A DNA stretch of 64,000 bases from Rubricella aquisinus (lineage in GTDB: Bacteria > Pseudomonadota > Alphaproteobacteria > Rhodobacterales > Rhodobacteraceae), in assembly GCF_014199445.1 (NCBI RefSeq), contig NZ_JACIJS010000006.1, forward strand, positions 124,001-188,000, given 5' to 3'. The notes under the pieces were generated by a model that worked only from the letters and a program-made list of their open reading frames with translations, ran no database searches and was not told the origin of the DNA. Position numbers and translations under genes: made by a program. Shown here one piece after another: positions 1 to 9,166 of the stretch; within the stretch, counting starts at the first letter, position 1, and each line of letters starts with the position of its first letter.

Positions 1-1033
1 GCGCGCCATTGCGTGTTTGATCCGGACGCTCATCTCCATGCCGAAGAACGATGCTCGAGTGCATTGTCGGCAATACCGTCGCTAAGTGCTTGCCGATGTC
101 GGTCTTACCTGCGCCTGTCGGTGCTTCTACAAATGCAAATCCGTGTTCGTATGCTGTTCCGGCGGCCTCGTAGACGAGATCTTGCTGGAATAACAGCGGC
201 GGACGCCCCGCGGCGCCATCACCGTCGACACACCACGGCGAAAAGGATGTCATTTCGTGAACCGTTCGGGCGAGGGCTTCTTCGGCGCTCACGGGCCTAA
301 GGAGTGCTCTCAGGATCGCAAGAGCCTGTTCGGTCCAGTCGGTGCCAAGCGTCCAGAAATCTTCAGCGGCCTGTCGTCGCATTGAGGCAAGGTCAGGAAA
401 CGCTTGAAGTTCGTCGGCGTACTCAAGATTGCGTCTAAGTCCGCCGACCGAGAAGTTGGAGCTACCTGCGAGCGCGCCTGTGTCACTGATGAAGAGCTTC
501 GCGTGAAGCATAGCGTGTGTGCGACCGAACCGTTTTCGAGCTAAGTCACTATCAAAGACACGAAGCGAGATAGCTCCGGATTCGATCGCATCGTAAGCGA
601 GGACAGCGCGCAACTCATCGGAGGAACGAAGCGAAAGTCCGCGCGTTTCGAGAAAATAGTCACGGGCCTCCTCCGATAGTTCACGCCCGTCACCGTCCAT
701 GTGGCTTTGATTATCGGTATTCGTTCCAAATATGATCCTGATCGTTTCAGGGGGCTCGCTTACAATGCTGGGCCGAACGCGAAGAATGATGGACATCGCG
801 GACAGAAAGTCCTGGTATCCGGTTACAACGAGAGCGTGCGATCCATTAAGGGTGCGCTCAACGAGCTTTTGGACCGATAGCTCGCCGTTTGTCGCCCAAA
901 CAAATTCATGCTCGGTGGTACTCCCGGACGAGGGCGATGGCTCAACATCGGCGGCAACAGCCTCTTGCCCGTGTTCCTTGCGATCACGCAACAAAAACCT
1001 TGATATGAAACTGTCTGCTCGCTCGCGCGTCAT
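1..1033 (-). CDS. PLD-nuclease/helicase fusion protein, N-terminal part (runs off left edge)
   Basis: The minus strand is open for 344 codons from an ATG at 1033 to the window edge. The start has a GAGGTG ribosome site about 7 nt upstream. Residues 177-184 read HAKLFISD, followed by GALAGSSNFS, which is the HxK(x4)D half-motif of phospholipase-D-type nucleases. At residues 304-311 APTGAGKT is a Walker A box, so a superfamily-2 helicase domain begins near the cut edge. PLD plus helicase fusions are known in DNA-repair and anti-phage genes; the role here is inferred. The C-terminal helicase body is outside the window. Base composition is visibly lower in GC than the urt genes, and decayed mobile genes follow, which suggests an acquired island. 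Confidence 0.75.
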   Translation of the reverse strand, partial: MTRERADSFISRFLLRDRKEHGQEAVAADVEPSPSSGSTTEHEFVWATNGELSVQKLVERTLNGSHALVVTGYQDFLSAMSIILRVRPSIVSEPPETIRIIFGTNTDNQSHMDGDGRELSEEARDYFLETRGLSLRSSDELRAVLAYDAIESGAISLRVFDSDLARKRFGRTHAMLHAKLFISDTGALAGSSNFSVGGLRRNLEYADELQAFPDLASMRRQAAEDFWTLGTDWTEQALAILRALLRPVSAEEALARTVHEMTSFSPWCVDGDGAAGRPPLLFQQDLVYEAAGTAYEHGFAFVEAPTGAGKTDIGKHLATVLPTMHSSIVLRHGDERPDQTRNGA

Positions 1034-1315
1034 TCCGGTCACCTCAAGAGCAGTCTACAGGTTCAGATGATTCCTCCAAACCATTGAATTCGGGGCAATT
1101 CCTATGAGGCCGCTAAGCCTGAAGAACCAAAGCGTTTTTCGGTGAGGTCAATCGCTCCGGCTCAGGTGCGAGGCAATTCTAGCATGTTTTGCCAAGTGGA
1201 TATTTTTAACTTGGAGGGCCCCGCGCGGGATCGATACCATCCCCACCGCCGCACTTGATCCGCCCCACCGTGCGGTGTCTCCCGCAGTCCCCGCGCTTCA
1301 AAGGGTCCCGGTTTC

Positions 1316-1759
1316 CTATGCAGTTGAGCCGAAATTGACCGACAGAAGTTGCTTATTATCCTGCGAGGATTTGACGTTCACGCTTAAGGCTCGCGCTCAT
1401 CGCTCTTATGGTACGCAGCACTTGAGCGCTTTCAGGATCACTCGGTGTTCTTGAATGGTAGCGAGGCAGCTGATGCGCTTGCTATAAGTGTAGGCTTCGT
1501 CATCCCTCGAAACCGGACAAGGCGCATCCTTCTCGCCAACGTCGCTGTGGATCGCGAGGCGCCAATGGCCGTCGAGCAGCGCGCATTTTTTGAAATCGGA
1601 ACGGTCCCGGACGACGACCAGAGGCTCGACCAGCCCGACTTCTTTGATGGAGGCAACGACTTAGCGATAATTCACTGTCTCCTCGGTTTCTTTGCGAGCG
1701 GCATAGAGCGGGCAGATCTGTTCGAGTGGCAGTCGAATGAAGTCTTTTTAAAACGCCAT
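1316..1759 (-). pseudogene. Decayed RepB/ParB-like plasmid-partition protein
   Basis: Read from ATG 1759 in one unbroken frame, the translation matches ParB-like proteins with a RepB C-terminal domain. It starts FIRLPLEQI, continues with VASIKEVGLVEPLVVVRDR and LLDGHWRL, then DDEAYTYSKRIS, AIQEH-like TIQEHRVILKAL and ALSVNVKS. Four internal stop codons interrupt it: TAA at codon 4, TAA after NYR, TAA after CCVP and TGA two codons later. All sit where glutamine, glutamate or arginine codons would be expected. No frameshift is needed, so this looks like a recent pseudogene killed by point mutations. It lies directly downstream of the recombinase remnant, the usual order of these genes in mobile islands. 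Confidence 0.7.
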
Positions 1760-1788
1760 GCTGATCGATTTAATGCGTCTGGATCGCG

Positions 1789-2311
1789 TCATCTGATGTC
1801 TCCCGTTCGATCGGTCAGGTGGATGCGAGGAAGGGTCAGGTCTAGGCTTGGTAATCGGTAGTAATTAGGTGGACGCTGGTTCGGCTGATCCATGCGCACA
1901 GCGATGATGTTGTCAGGCTTGAGGCTCATGTCAGAGCGGATGTTCTAGCGAAGAGACGCCGCATTGGTTACGCTACATCGGACGACGTCGATCTCTTCGT
2001 CAGGGCTTGAGACAAAGTCGGCGCGATCCGTCTTAATACTTTTGTGTTCGCCGCGCTCGATTAGGCGACATTGGTCCATAAAGACCTTTTGCGAGAGCGC
2101 GCGGCTGTACTTTTTCGCCATGGCGCGCTTGACGCCTTTGACGATCTTGGAGAGCGGGGTGCCATCGCTCTCGAACTGCTCAGCGCAGTAGATGACGGAG
2201 ATACCGGCGCGATTGCAGATGTATGCGTAATAGGCGCTCGCGTCGGACTGGTTGTCGGTCGAGTGGCGCGCCGAGGCGACGCTCCCTGTGAAGCTGTTAC
2301 ACTCTGGTCAT
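1789..2311 (-). pseudogene. Decayed serine site-specific recombinase with internal deletions
   Basis: A good ribosome site (GGAGGGA) and ATG at 2311 remain, but the frame stops after four codons. A second frame then carries HSTDNQSDAS, resembling the N-terminal STDNQ motif of large serine recombinases. It joins directly to AYYAYICNRAGI, YCAEQFESDG, IVKGVKRAMAKKYSR and QCRLIERGEHKSIKTDR. The usual segments between these pieces are missing, so at least two internal deletions are inferred. After ASLR a TAG at 1945-1947 stands where family members have tryptophan. The frame continues with NIRSDMSLKPDNIIAVRMD and a YYRLP motif of the C-terminal domain. It is clearly non-functional. Confidence 0.7.
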
Positions 2312-2922
2312 GTCTGTCCCTCCAGATTAAGTGCTGAGCCCTTCATCTGTTGCTTTCGCTAAGTGGCTAGGATGGCCTGTGATTCATGGGGTCTAAGCCC
2401 GGATGCGGAGGTTGGGAAAAGTGTTTCCAAAGATGGGCAAGTCTTTTCCAGATGACGAAGAGCGGAAGGTCGATCGATTAAAATTCCAAATCCCTCTCAG
2501 CAATCTGAGCGTTTCTTGCGGCATCCTTTGCCTTCAACGAAGGTCTGGCGATGCCATGGATTTGCCGCGCGGGTAATGGGCGGCTGTCACAGCTGGGAAT
2601 CACTACATCGCTCACTTTTCCCTCGATACGCCCCGACTTGATGCTGCTAATCTGGGCAGGCTGTCTAGTGGTGCATATAAATTGTGCATCGCAGCAAAAA
2701 CACGGCTCTGCGCTGCGCAATTTGCTTTGAGACTGGGCAGATCATCGGCCAGCCTTGCGGTGTCTTGAAACAGACATCAAACGCCGCGCGAGGGTCAATC
2801 CTGGCAGACCACCCCCCGCGCGACTGCAACATTCCTGCTGCAAGAGCAGTCTAGCATTGTGTGTAACCCTTGGAAACGCATGGCGGGCGGTCTTTTCGCA
2901 GCGATACGAGAGGATTTCCCCC
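2312..2922. other. Non-coding or unrecognised stretch upstream of urtA
   Basis: No gene could be supported here. An 80-codon TTG-started frame on the minus strand (2478-2720) has no recognisable motif or ribosome site. The last 200 bases should hold the urtA promoter. They include an inverted repeat GACTGC-N18-GCAGTC at 2822-2851 and a ribosome site GAGAGGA at 2908-2914 that sets the urtA start. The boundary between the decayed island and the core chromosome lies somewhere in this stretch. Confidence 0.4.
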
Positions 2923-4203
2923 ATGACACGTTCCACCCTTTTTGGCGCTGCATCCGCGATCAGCCTGCTGGCCGCCGCCCCGGCCTTGGCCTGTGACGCC
3001 CCGATCAAGGTCGGTGTGCTGCACTCCCTGTCCGGCACCATGGCCATTTCTGAGACGACGCTCAAAGACACGATGGAAATGCTGATTGATCAGCAAAACG
3101 CGGCAGGCGGCCTTCTGGGTTGTCAGATTGAGGCCGTGGTCGTTGATCCCGCATCCGATTGGCCGCTCTTTGCCGAGAAAGCCCGCGAATTGCTGACCGT
3201 GTCGGAGGTGGATGTGATCTTCGGCTCCTGGACCTCCGTGAGCCGCAAATCGGCGCTTCCCGTGCTCGAAGAACTCAATGGCCTGATGTTCTATCCGGTG
3301 CAGTATGAGGGCGAGGAATCGTCCAAAAACGTGTTCTACACGGGTGCCGCCCCCAACCAGCAGGCGATCCCGGCGACCGACTATTTCCTTGAGGAATTGG
3401 GTGTCGAGAAATTCGCGCTTCTGGGCACCGACTATGTGTACCCGCGCACCACGAACAACATTCTCGAAAGCTACCTGATCTCCAAGGGGATCGCGGAGGA
3501 AGACATCTTCGTCAACTACACCCCGTTTGGGCATTCCGACTGGGCAACCATCGTGGCCGATGTTGTGGCCTTGGGTGAAGATGGCAAGCAGGTCGGCGTG
3601 ATCTCCACCATCAATGGTGACGCGAATATCGGCTTCTATAAGGAACTCGCTGCGGCAGGTATTTCCGCCGATGATATTCCGGTCGTGGCCTTTTCGGTGG
3701 GTGAAGAAGAACTCTCTGGCCTCGATACCTCCAACCTTGTCGGCCACCTTGCGGCATGGAACTACTTCCAATCCGCGGAGAGCGAGTTGAACGAGGAATG
3801 GGTCGCCGCGTGGAAAGCGCGCATGGGTGAGGATCGCGTGACGAACGACCCGATGGAGGCGCATTTCATCGGCTTCAACATGTGGGTGAACGCCGTGACC
3901 GAGGCAGGCACCACCGATGTGGATGCGGTGCGCGCGGCAATGTACGGGCAGGAATTCCCGAACCTCACCGGCGGGACGGCCGTTATGCTGCCGAACCATC
4001 ACCTCGCAAAACCGGTGTTGATCGGTGAAATCACCGCTGATGGTCAATTCGACATCATCTCGCAAACCAGCGAAGTGCCCGGCGATGCGTGGACGGATTA
4101 TCTGCCCGACAGCGCCGTGCTGGTATCCGATTGGCAGGAGCTTGGCTGCGGGATGTATAACACCGTGACCGAGACCTGCGTGCAGATCAAATCCAACTAC
4201 TGA
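2923..4203 (+). CDS. urtA: Urea ABC transporter substrate-binding protein UrtA
   Basis: This 426-residue periplasmic binding protein captures urea for the UrtBCDE importer. The start at 2923 was chosen because it follows GAGAGGA and begins a signal peptide ending ...APALA before Cys24; the frame is open 168 bases further upstream without a better start. The mature protein begins IKVGVLHSLSGTMAIS, the typical type-1 (Leu/Ile/Val-like) fold start. UrtA-type sequences follow, such as DWPLFAEKARELL, FYPVQYEGEE and GSDYVYPRT-like GTDYVYPRTTNN. It is the first gene of urtABCDE. NtrC-dependent control under nitrogen limitation is usual for the family but was not seen directly. Confidence 0.93.
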   Translation: MTRSTLFGAASAISLLAAAPALACDAPIKVGVLHSLSGTMAISETTLKDTMEMLIDQQNAAGGLLGCQIEAVVVDPASDWPLFAEKARELLTVSEVDVIFGSWTSVSRKSALPVLEELNGLMFYPVQYEGEESSKNVFYTGAAPNQQAIPATDYFLEELGVEKFALLGTDYVYPRTTNNILESYLISKGIAEEDIFVNYTPFGHSDWATIVADVVALGEDGKQVGVISTINGDANIGFYKELAAAGISADDIPVVAFSVGEEELSGLDTSNLVGHLAAWNYFQSAESELNEEWVAAWKARMGEDRVTNDPMEAHFIGFNMWVNAVTEAGTTDVDAVRAAMYGQEFPNLTGGTAVMLPNHHLAKPVLIGEITADGQFDIISQTSEVPGDAWTDYLPDSAVLVSDWQELGCGMYNTVTETCVQIKSNY

Positions 4204-4212
4204 TCGCCAACC

Positions 4213-4238
4213 GGGCCGCGCGGTTCACCGCGCGGCCC
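4213..4238 (+). promoter_or_regulatory. Intercistronic hairpin between urtA and urtB
   Basis: A perfect 11-bp stem (GGGCCGCGCGG, loop TTCA) begins 9 bases after the urtA stop. No T-run follows, so it is more likely an mRNA-stabilising or partial-termination element than a full terminator. Such elements raise the amount of binding protein over the permease. Confidence 0.7.
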
Positions 4239-4260
4239 ACCTCAATTTGAGAGTGCCCCC

Positions 4261-6210
4261 ATGATCCGCATTCTGCTCGTGCTGCTGGCCTCTTGGCTGA
4301 CTGTGTTGTCCCCTGTTCAGGCGCAAGAGGCCAGTTTGCAGGACGTCCTGCAAACCCATCAGGAAGAGATTGCCAGCCCGTCCCGCCGCAGCGTCGGGGA
4401 AGTGCTGGAGGCGCTGGTCGCGACCGCGCATCCCGATCTGCCCCGGTTTCTGGAGCGTTGGCAGGCGCGGGAGGTTTGGGTGCGGGATGCGGACGGCTTG
4501 TTCTTCTTCGTGGAGGAGGGGGCAGATGCGATCACGCTCATCGACATTACAAGCCTTGAAGTGGTTGGCACCGCCGCTAAGGCCGAGATGACCGAACTGC
4601 GCCCCAATGGCGGTGTGCGCCGGGTTATCGGCTCCGCCCTTGTGCAATTCCAACTCTCCGATCCCGATATTGAGCGGCGCATCGCGGCGGTGGATGCGAT
4701 TGCGCGCGCCATGTCCGCCGATCAATTGCCCGCCCTGTTGAGTGCCATCGACAATGAGCCGGACGCGGCGCTCAAAACCCGCAAAAGCCGCCTTGCAGGT
4801 ATGCTCGCCGCCAGTTTCGCGGAGACAGAGGAGGCGCGGATCGCGGCGATAGCGGGTCTCGGCTCTGACCTGTCCGTGGACGTACGCGCGGTCCTGAACC
4901 AGATCCTATCCACGACAGAGGGCGTCGCCGCCGAAATGCCGGATGACGCCAATATCGCGCGCGTCCAGATGCCCGGCACCGATATCACCTATACCGACGC
5001 GTATGACCGTTTGGTCGCCGCAAATCTTGCCCCGGCACGGATTTCCAACGCGGATATCCTTGCAGCCCTGACCGAACATGTGGCGGGCGGCATGGTTGGT
5101 GGCATTCCGACTGCACAACTCAACACGCTAGAGACACGTCGGATCGCCTATACCGCCCTCGCCGCCGACGGCCTTGTCCCCCCGCTCGTGACGGACGCAG
5201 AGCGCACCGCGATGGTCGATGCCCACAGCTTTTTTCTCGCCTATGATGAGGACAGCAGCGCGATCACGGATGCGGCACGCGCGTCCCTTGATACGATTGA
5301 GCAAAAAGTTGCGCTGAGCCAAGCCGCCGATCTGACGCTTGATGCCTTGTCTCTCGCGTCGATCTATTTCCTTGCGGCCATTGGTCTGGCCATCACGTTC
5401 GGTGTGATGGGGGTCATCAACATGGCCCATGGCGAATTCATCATGATGGGCGCTTATACCGGCTATGTCGTGCAATTGTTCGTGCCCGACTACACGCTTT
5501 CGATCCTGATCGCGCTTCCCTTGGCCTTTGCCATCACCTTCGGGGCAGGGGTCGCGATGGAGCGGACGGTGATCCGCTGGCTCTATCATCGGCCGTTGGA
5601 AACCCTGTTGGCCACGTTCGGGATTTCCATTGCGTTGCAACAGCTTGCCAAGAATATCTTTGGCACGCAGGCGCGGCCCCTCACATCGCCCGAATGGCTC
5701 GACGGCGCGCTGGTGTTCAATGACGTGATCGCGATCAGCTATATCCGTATCGCGATTTTCGTGCTGGCGCTGGTGTTTCTTGCGCTGATCCTCTTTGTCC
5801 TCAAGCGCACCCGGCTGGGGCTGGAAGTGCGCGCGGTGACGCAAAACCCCGGCATGGCCGCGTCCATGGGGATCAACCCCGACCGGATCAACATGCTGAC
5901 CTTCGGGCTCGGCTCCGGCATCGCGGGGATCGCGGGTGTGGCCATCGGGCTTTATGCCAAGGTCACGTCGGAAATGGGATCGGATTACATCGTGCAAAGC
6001 TTCATGACCGTGGTTGTGGGCGGGGTCGGGAATGTCTGGGGCACGCTCGCGGGCGCGTCGATGATCGGCTTTCTGCAAAAGGGGATCGAGTGGATGAACC
6101 CGTCCAATACTCTGGCCGCGCAGACCTTCATGATCCTGTTCATCATCCTGTTCATCCAATTCCGGCCCAAGGGCATTGTTGCGCTCAAGGGCCGCGCGGC
6201 GGGGGATTGA
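4261..6210 (+). CDS. urtB: Urea ABC transporter permease UrtB
   Basis: This 649-residue protein is one of the two membrane subunits of the urea importer. Residues 1-21 form a signal peptide (ending SPVQAQ). A long periplasmic region of about 330 residues follows, and then a LivH-type permease with about eight membrane segments starting near residue 362 (FLAAIGLAITFGVMGVINMA). The motifs NMAHGEFIMMGAY and VVVGGVGNVWGTLAGA are typical of LivH/UrtB. The long N-terminal extension is normal for proteobacterial UrtB. A GAGAGTG ribosome site precedes the ATG. Confidence 0.92.
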   Translation: MIRILLVLLASWLTVLSPVQAQEASLQDVLQTHQEEIASPSRRSVGEVLEALVATAHPDLPRFLERWQAREVWVRDADGLFFFVEEGADAITLIDITSLEVVGTAAKAEMTELRPNGGVRRVIGSALVQFQLSDPDIERRIAAVDAIARAMSADQLPALLSAIDNEPDAALKTRKSRLAGMLAASFAETEEARIAAIAGLGSDLSVDVRAVLNQILSTTEGVAAEMPDDANIARVQMPGTDITYTDAYDRLVAANLAPARISNADILAALTEHVAGGMVGGIPTAQLNTLETRRIAYTALAADGLVPPLVTDAERTAMVDAHSFFLAYDEDSSAITDAARASLDTIEQKVALSQAADLTLDALSLASIYFLAAIGLAITFGVMGVINMAHGEFIMMGAYTGYVVQLFVPDYTLSILIALPLAFAITFGAGVAMERTVIRWLYHRPLETLLATFGISIALQQLAKNIFGTQARPLTSPEWLDGALVFNDVIAISYIRIAIFVLALVFLALILFVLKRTRLGLEVRAVTQNPGMAASMGINPDRINMLTFGLGSGIAGIAGVAIGLYAKVTSEMGSDYIVQSFMTVVVGGVGNVWGTLAGASMIGFLQKGIEWMNPSNTLAAQTFMILFIILFIQFRPKGIVALKGRAAGD

Positions 6211-6261
6211 TGGGATGATATGTGTTCTACCGTTCCTCCCGTTCGCCGGGGGCGCAGACCC

Positions 6262-6330
6262 CGGATCGCGCCCGACCCGCCCCCCCGGGGCGGGCGCCAT
6301 GCGCCACCCCGCGGGCCGGTCGCGATCCTC
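6262..6330. repeat. GC-rich palindromic dispersed repeat, copy 1
   Basis: The gap between urtB and urtC holds CGCCCGACCCGCCCC, GGGGCGGGCGCCATGCGCC and a closing GGCCGGTCGCG arm. The same layout occurs at 45371-45434 between ureE and ureC. It can fold into a strong multi-armed hairpin. Confidence 0.5.
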
Positions 6331-6398
6331 TTCTTTCAGCCCGGAGCGTGAGCCAATCGCGCGAGACCCCGCCGCTGTATCAGATGCCGAGACCCCCC

Positions 6399-7565
6399 AT
6401 GCGTAAGACCTTCATCTCTCAAAACCCGTCCGTCCTGTGGTTCCTCGCAGCCCTTGGCCTGTTCACCCTGATCGTGACGATCCTGTCCGAAGGGTTCGGG
6501 CTTGGCATCGTTTCCACCTCCTTCATCAAGACGTTGGGCAAAACGCTGTGCCTGTGCCTTATCGCCATCGCGATGGATGTGGTCTGGGGCTATTGCGGTA
6601 TCCTCAGCCTTGGGCATTTCGCGTTTTTCGGCCTTGGCGGTTACGCCATCGGCATGTGGCTGATGTATGCGCGGACCGAAACGATTGTGGTCGAAAGCCT
6701 CGCTGGCAACATCATCCCTCCGACAGAGCAGGAGGTGATCGACGCCATCGGCACACAGATTTTCGGCGTCGTCGGCTCATCTGAATTCCCGCTGATCTGG
6801 GCCTTTGCCGATAGCCTTGTGCTGCAACTGCTGATGGTGGTTCTGGTGCCGGGACTGTTGGCGCTGGTGTTCGGCTGGCTCGCGTTTCGCAGCCGGGTGA
6901 CGGGCGTATATCTGTCAATCCTCACGCAGGCGATGACACTGGCGCTGGCGCTCTACCTGTTTCAAAACGACAGCGGTTTGCGCGGCAATAATGGCCTGTC
7001 GGGCTTGCAGAACATCCCCGGTTTTGAAGCGACCCCGCAGGCCACCATTTCCATCGTGTTTTTCTGGGCGTCGGCCTTTGCACTGTGCGCGGGCTATCTG
7101 TTTTTCGCGTGGATCGTGTCGGGTAAGCTGGGATCGGTCCTGCGCGCGATCCGCGATAATGAGGCGCGGGTGCGGTTTCTGGGCTACCATGTGGAAAGCT
7201 ATAAGCTGTTTGTCTTTACCATCACGGCGGTCGTGTCGGGGATCGCGGGCGCGCTTTATTATCCGCAAGCTGGCATCATCAACCCGGCGGAGATTGCGCC
7301 AATCGCCTCCATCTACCTCGCGGTTTGGGTCGCGATTGGCGGGCGGGGCCGGCTTTATGGCGCGGTGATCGGCGCGGCCTTTGTGTCGCTGCTGTCAAGC
7401 TGGTTCACGGGCGGCGGCGCACCGGATATTCCGCTTGGGTTTTACACGATCCAATGGACGGATTGGTGGCTGGTGCTGTTGGGCGTCAGTTTTGTCGCCG
7501 TAACGCTGTTCTTCCCGCAAGGCATCGGCGGTTTGTTCGACAAACTGGTGAGGAAGCAGCCATGA
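6399..7565 (+). CDS. urtC: Urea ABC transporter permease UrtC
   Basis: This 388-residue LivM-type permease is the second membrane subunit of the urea importer. It has about nine or ten membrane segments, from FLAALGLFTLIVTIL to the C-terminal WLVLLGVSFVAVTLFF. Family marks include CGILSLGHFAFFGLGGYAIGMW, shortened here to GILSLGHFAFFGLGGYA, and AIRDNEARVRFLGYHVE. The start at 6399 gives a normal length. An in-frame ATG at 6384 is also possible, and the open frame extends to 6222 through repeat-like sequence that is unlikely to be translated. The stop overlaps the urtD start (ATGA). Confidence 0.9.
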   Translation: MRKTFISQNPSVLWFLAALGLFTLIVTILSEGFGLGIVSTSFIKTLGKTLCLCLIAIAMDVVWGYCGILSLGHFAFFGLGGYAIGMWLMYARTETIVVESLAGNIIPPTEQEVIDAIGTQIFGVVGSSEFPLIWAFADSLVLQLLMVVLVPGLLALVFGWLAFRSRVTGVYLSILTQAMTLALALYLFQNDSGLRGNNGLSGLQNIPGFEATPQATISIVFFWASAFALCAGYLFFAWIVSGKLGSVLRAIRDNEARVRFLGYHVESYKLFVFTITAVVSGIAGALYYPQAGIINPAEIAPIASIYLAVWVAIGGRGRLYGAVIGAAFVSLLSSWFTGGGAPDIPLGFYTIQWTDWWLVLLGVSFVAVTLFFPQGIGGLFDKLVRKQP

Positions 7566-8305
7566 ACAACACGCTTCTTGAGGTTGATGGCGTGTCGGTC
7601 ACCTTCGACGGGTTTCGCGCCATCAACAACCTGTCGATCCAGATCGCGGAGCCGGAATTGCGCGCGATCATTGGCCCGAATGGCGCGGGCAAGACGACCT
7701 TCATGGATATCATCACGGGCAAGACACGCCCCGATGAAGGCAAGGTGATCTGGGGGGAGCGGAACATCTCCCTCCTCAAAATGTCCGAAAGCCAGATCGC
7801 ACAACAGGGCATTGGCCGAAAATTTCAGAAACCAACGGTGTTTGAGGCGCAGACAGTGCGCGAAAACCTCGCCATGGCACTCAAAAACAAACGCGGGCCG
7901 TTTGACGTGCTGTTTTTCCGCTCGAACCCCTCCATCGAGGGGGAGATTGTGGAACTGGCGGAGGAGATCGGCCTGCAAGACGCGCTCGACACGCCGTCCG
8001 GTATCTTGTCCCACGGGCAAAAGCAGTGGCTGGAGATTGGCATGTTGCTGGCGCAGGATCCGCGGCTTTTGCTCGTCGATGAACCGGCGGCGGGCATGAC
8101 GCAGGCCGAGCGGGAACAGACCACAGAAATCCTCGTGCGCGCGGCGCAGACCCGCGCCGTGGTGGTGGTGGAGCATGACATGGAATTTGTCCGGCGGCTG
8201 AATTGCAAGGTCACGGTGCTGCATGAGGGGTCCGTGCTGGCCGAAGGCTCCCTTGATCATGTGACCGCCAATCAGACGGTTATCGACGTGTATTTGGGGC
8301 GGTAG
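7562..8305 (+). CDS. urtD: Urea ABC transporter ATP-binding protein UrtD
   Basis: This 247-residue cytoplasmic ATPase powers urea import with UrtE. It shows Walker A GPNGAGKTT, the UrtD-type signature LSHGQKQWLEIG and Walker B LLLVDEPAAGMT. The switch histidine is in VVVEHDMEFV. The start overlaps the urtC stop by four bases, and the stop is 4 bases before urtE, so translation is probably coupled through the operon. Confidence 0.93.
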   Translation: MNNTLLEVDGVSVTFDGFRAINNLSIQIAEPELRAIIGPNGAGKTTFMDIITGKTRPDEGKVIWGERNISLLKMSESQIAQQGIGRKFQKPTVFEAQTVRENLAMALKNKRGPFDVLFFRSNPSIEGEIVELAEEIGLQDALDTPSGILSHGQKQWLEIGMLLAQDPRLLLVDEPAAGMTQAEREQTTEILVRAAQTRAVVVVEHDMEFVRRLNCKVTVLHEGSVLAEGSLDHVTANQTVIDVYLGR

Positions 8306-8309
8306 GGCG

Positions 8310-9005
8310 ATGCTGGAACTAGAAAACATCACTCTGAAATATGGGCAAAGCCAGATCCTCCATGGGATCAGCCTCACCGCCAAACCGGGGGAGGTGACGG
8401 CGATCATCGGCACCAATGGTGTGGGCAAAACCTCCCTGCTCAAGGCGATCTCAGGGCGGCACCCATATGCGGAAGGTCAGATGCGGCTGGATGGTGCGGT
8501 GCTGGACCATCCCACGGCGTTTCAGGCGGCGCGGGGCGGCATCGCTTATGTGCCACAAGGGCGCGAGGTGTTCCCGCTGATGACCGTGATGGAAAACTTA
8601 GAGACCGGGTTTGCCTGTCTCCACAAGGCGGACCGCACCATCCCCGAGCGCATTTTCGATCTGTTTCCCGTGCTGGCGGAAATGCGCCACCGGCGCGGTG
8701 GTGATCTGTCGGGGGGGCAGCAACAGCAGCTTGCCATTGCGCGCGCGCTGGTGTCCCGCCCGCGTGTCCTTTTGTTGGACGAACCGACCGAAGGCATCCA
8801 GCCCAACATCATCAAACAGATTGGCCGGGTGATCCACCAACTCCGCGACGAGGGAGAGATCGCGATCATTCTGGTCGAGCAGTATTTCGACTTTGCCTAT
8901 GATCTTGCCGCGCAATTCTATGTGCTGAACCGCGGCGAGGTGCGGTTGAATGGCGCCAAATCGGACCTGGGGCGGGAGCGGCTGTTGGAGAGTTTCGCGC
9001 TCTGA
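8310..9005 (+). CDS. urtE: Urea ABC transporter ATP-binding protein UrtE
   Basis: This 231-residue protein is the second ATPase of the urea importer. It has Walker A GTNGVGKTS, signature LSGGQQQQLAIARAL, Walker B VLLLDEPTEGIQPNI and the switch histidine replaced by Q in ILVEQYFDFA, as is normal for LivF/UrtE proteins. It is the last gene of the urt operon. About 160 bases without a recognised terminator separate it from the next gene. Confidence 0.93.
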   Translation: MLELENITLKYGQSQILHGISLTAKPGEVTAIIGTNGVGKTSLLKAISGRHPYAEGQMRLDGAVLDHPTAFQAARGGIAYVPQGREVFPLMTVMENLETGFACLHKADRTIPERIFDLFPVLAEMRHRRGGDLSGGQQQQLAIARALVSRPRVLLLDEPTEGIQPNIIKQIGRVIHQLRDEGEIAIILVEQYFDFAYDLAAQFYVLNRGEVRLNGAKSDLGRERLLESFAL

Positions 9006-9166
9006 TCTTGTTCGTGGTGAAGAAAGGTCCGTGACCTCCGGCTTGACCAATGATAGCGTTACCATCTGCTTCTGACGGCACTGCATGGCAGGGCAGCGCG
9101 ATTTGGGGTTGCTGGGTCGTGACCGTGCTCTAATTGGTATTGAACGTCGAAACCGGGGGGCATCGC

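Noticed and set aside
732-1070. 112-codon plus-strand frame at the island edge
   Set aside because: It is antisense to the PLD/helicase gene, whose motifs and ribosome site are convincing.
1445-1861. 138-codon plus-strand frame over the RepB-like remnant
   Set aside because: The opposite strand shows clear family motifs in this interval, so this frame is a mirror reading.
2478-2720. 80-codon minus-strand frame upstream of urtA
   Set aside because: It has a TTG start, no ribosome site and no recognisable motif, and lies beside decayed mobile genes. It may be a remnant but cannot be supported as a gene.
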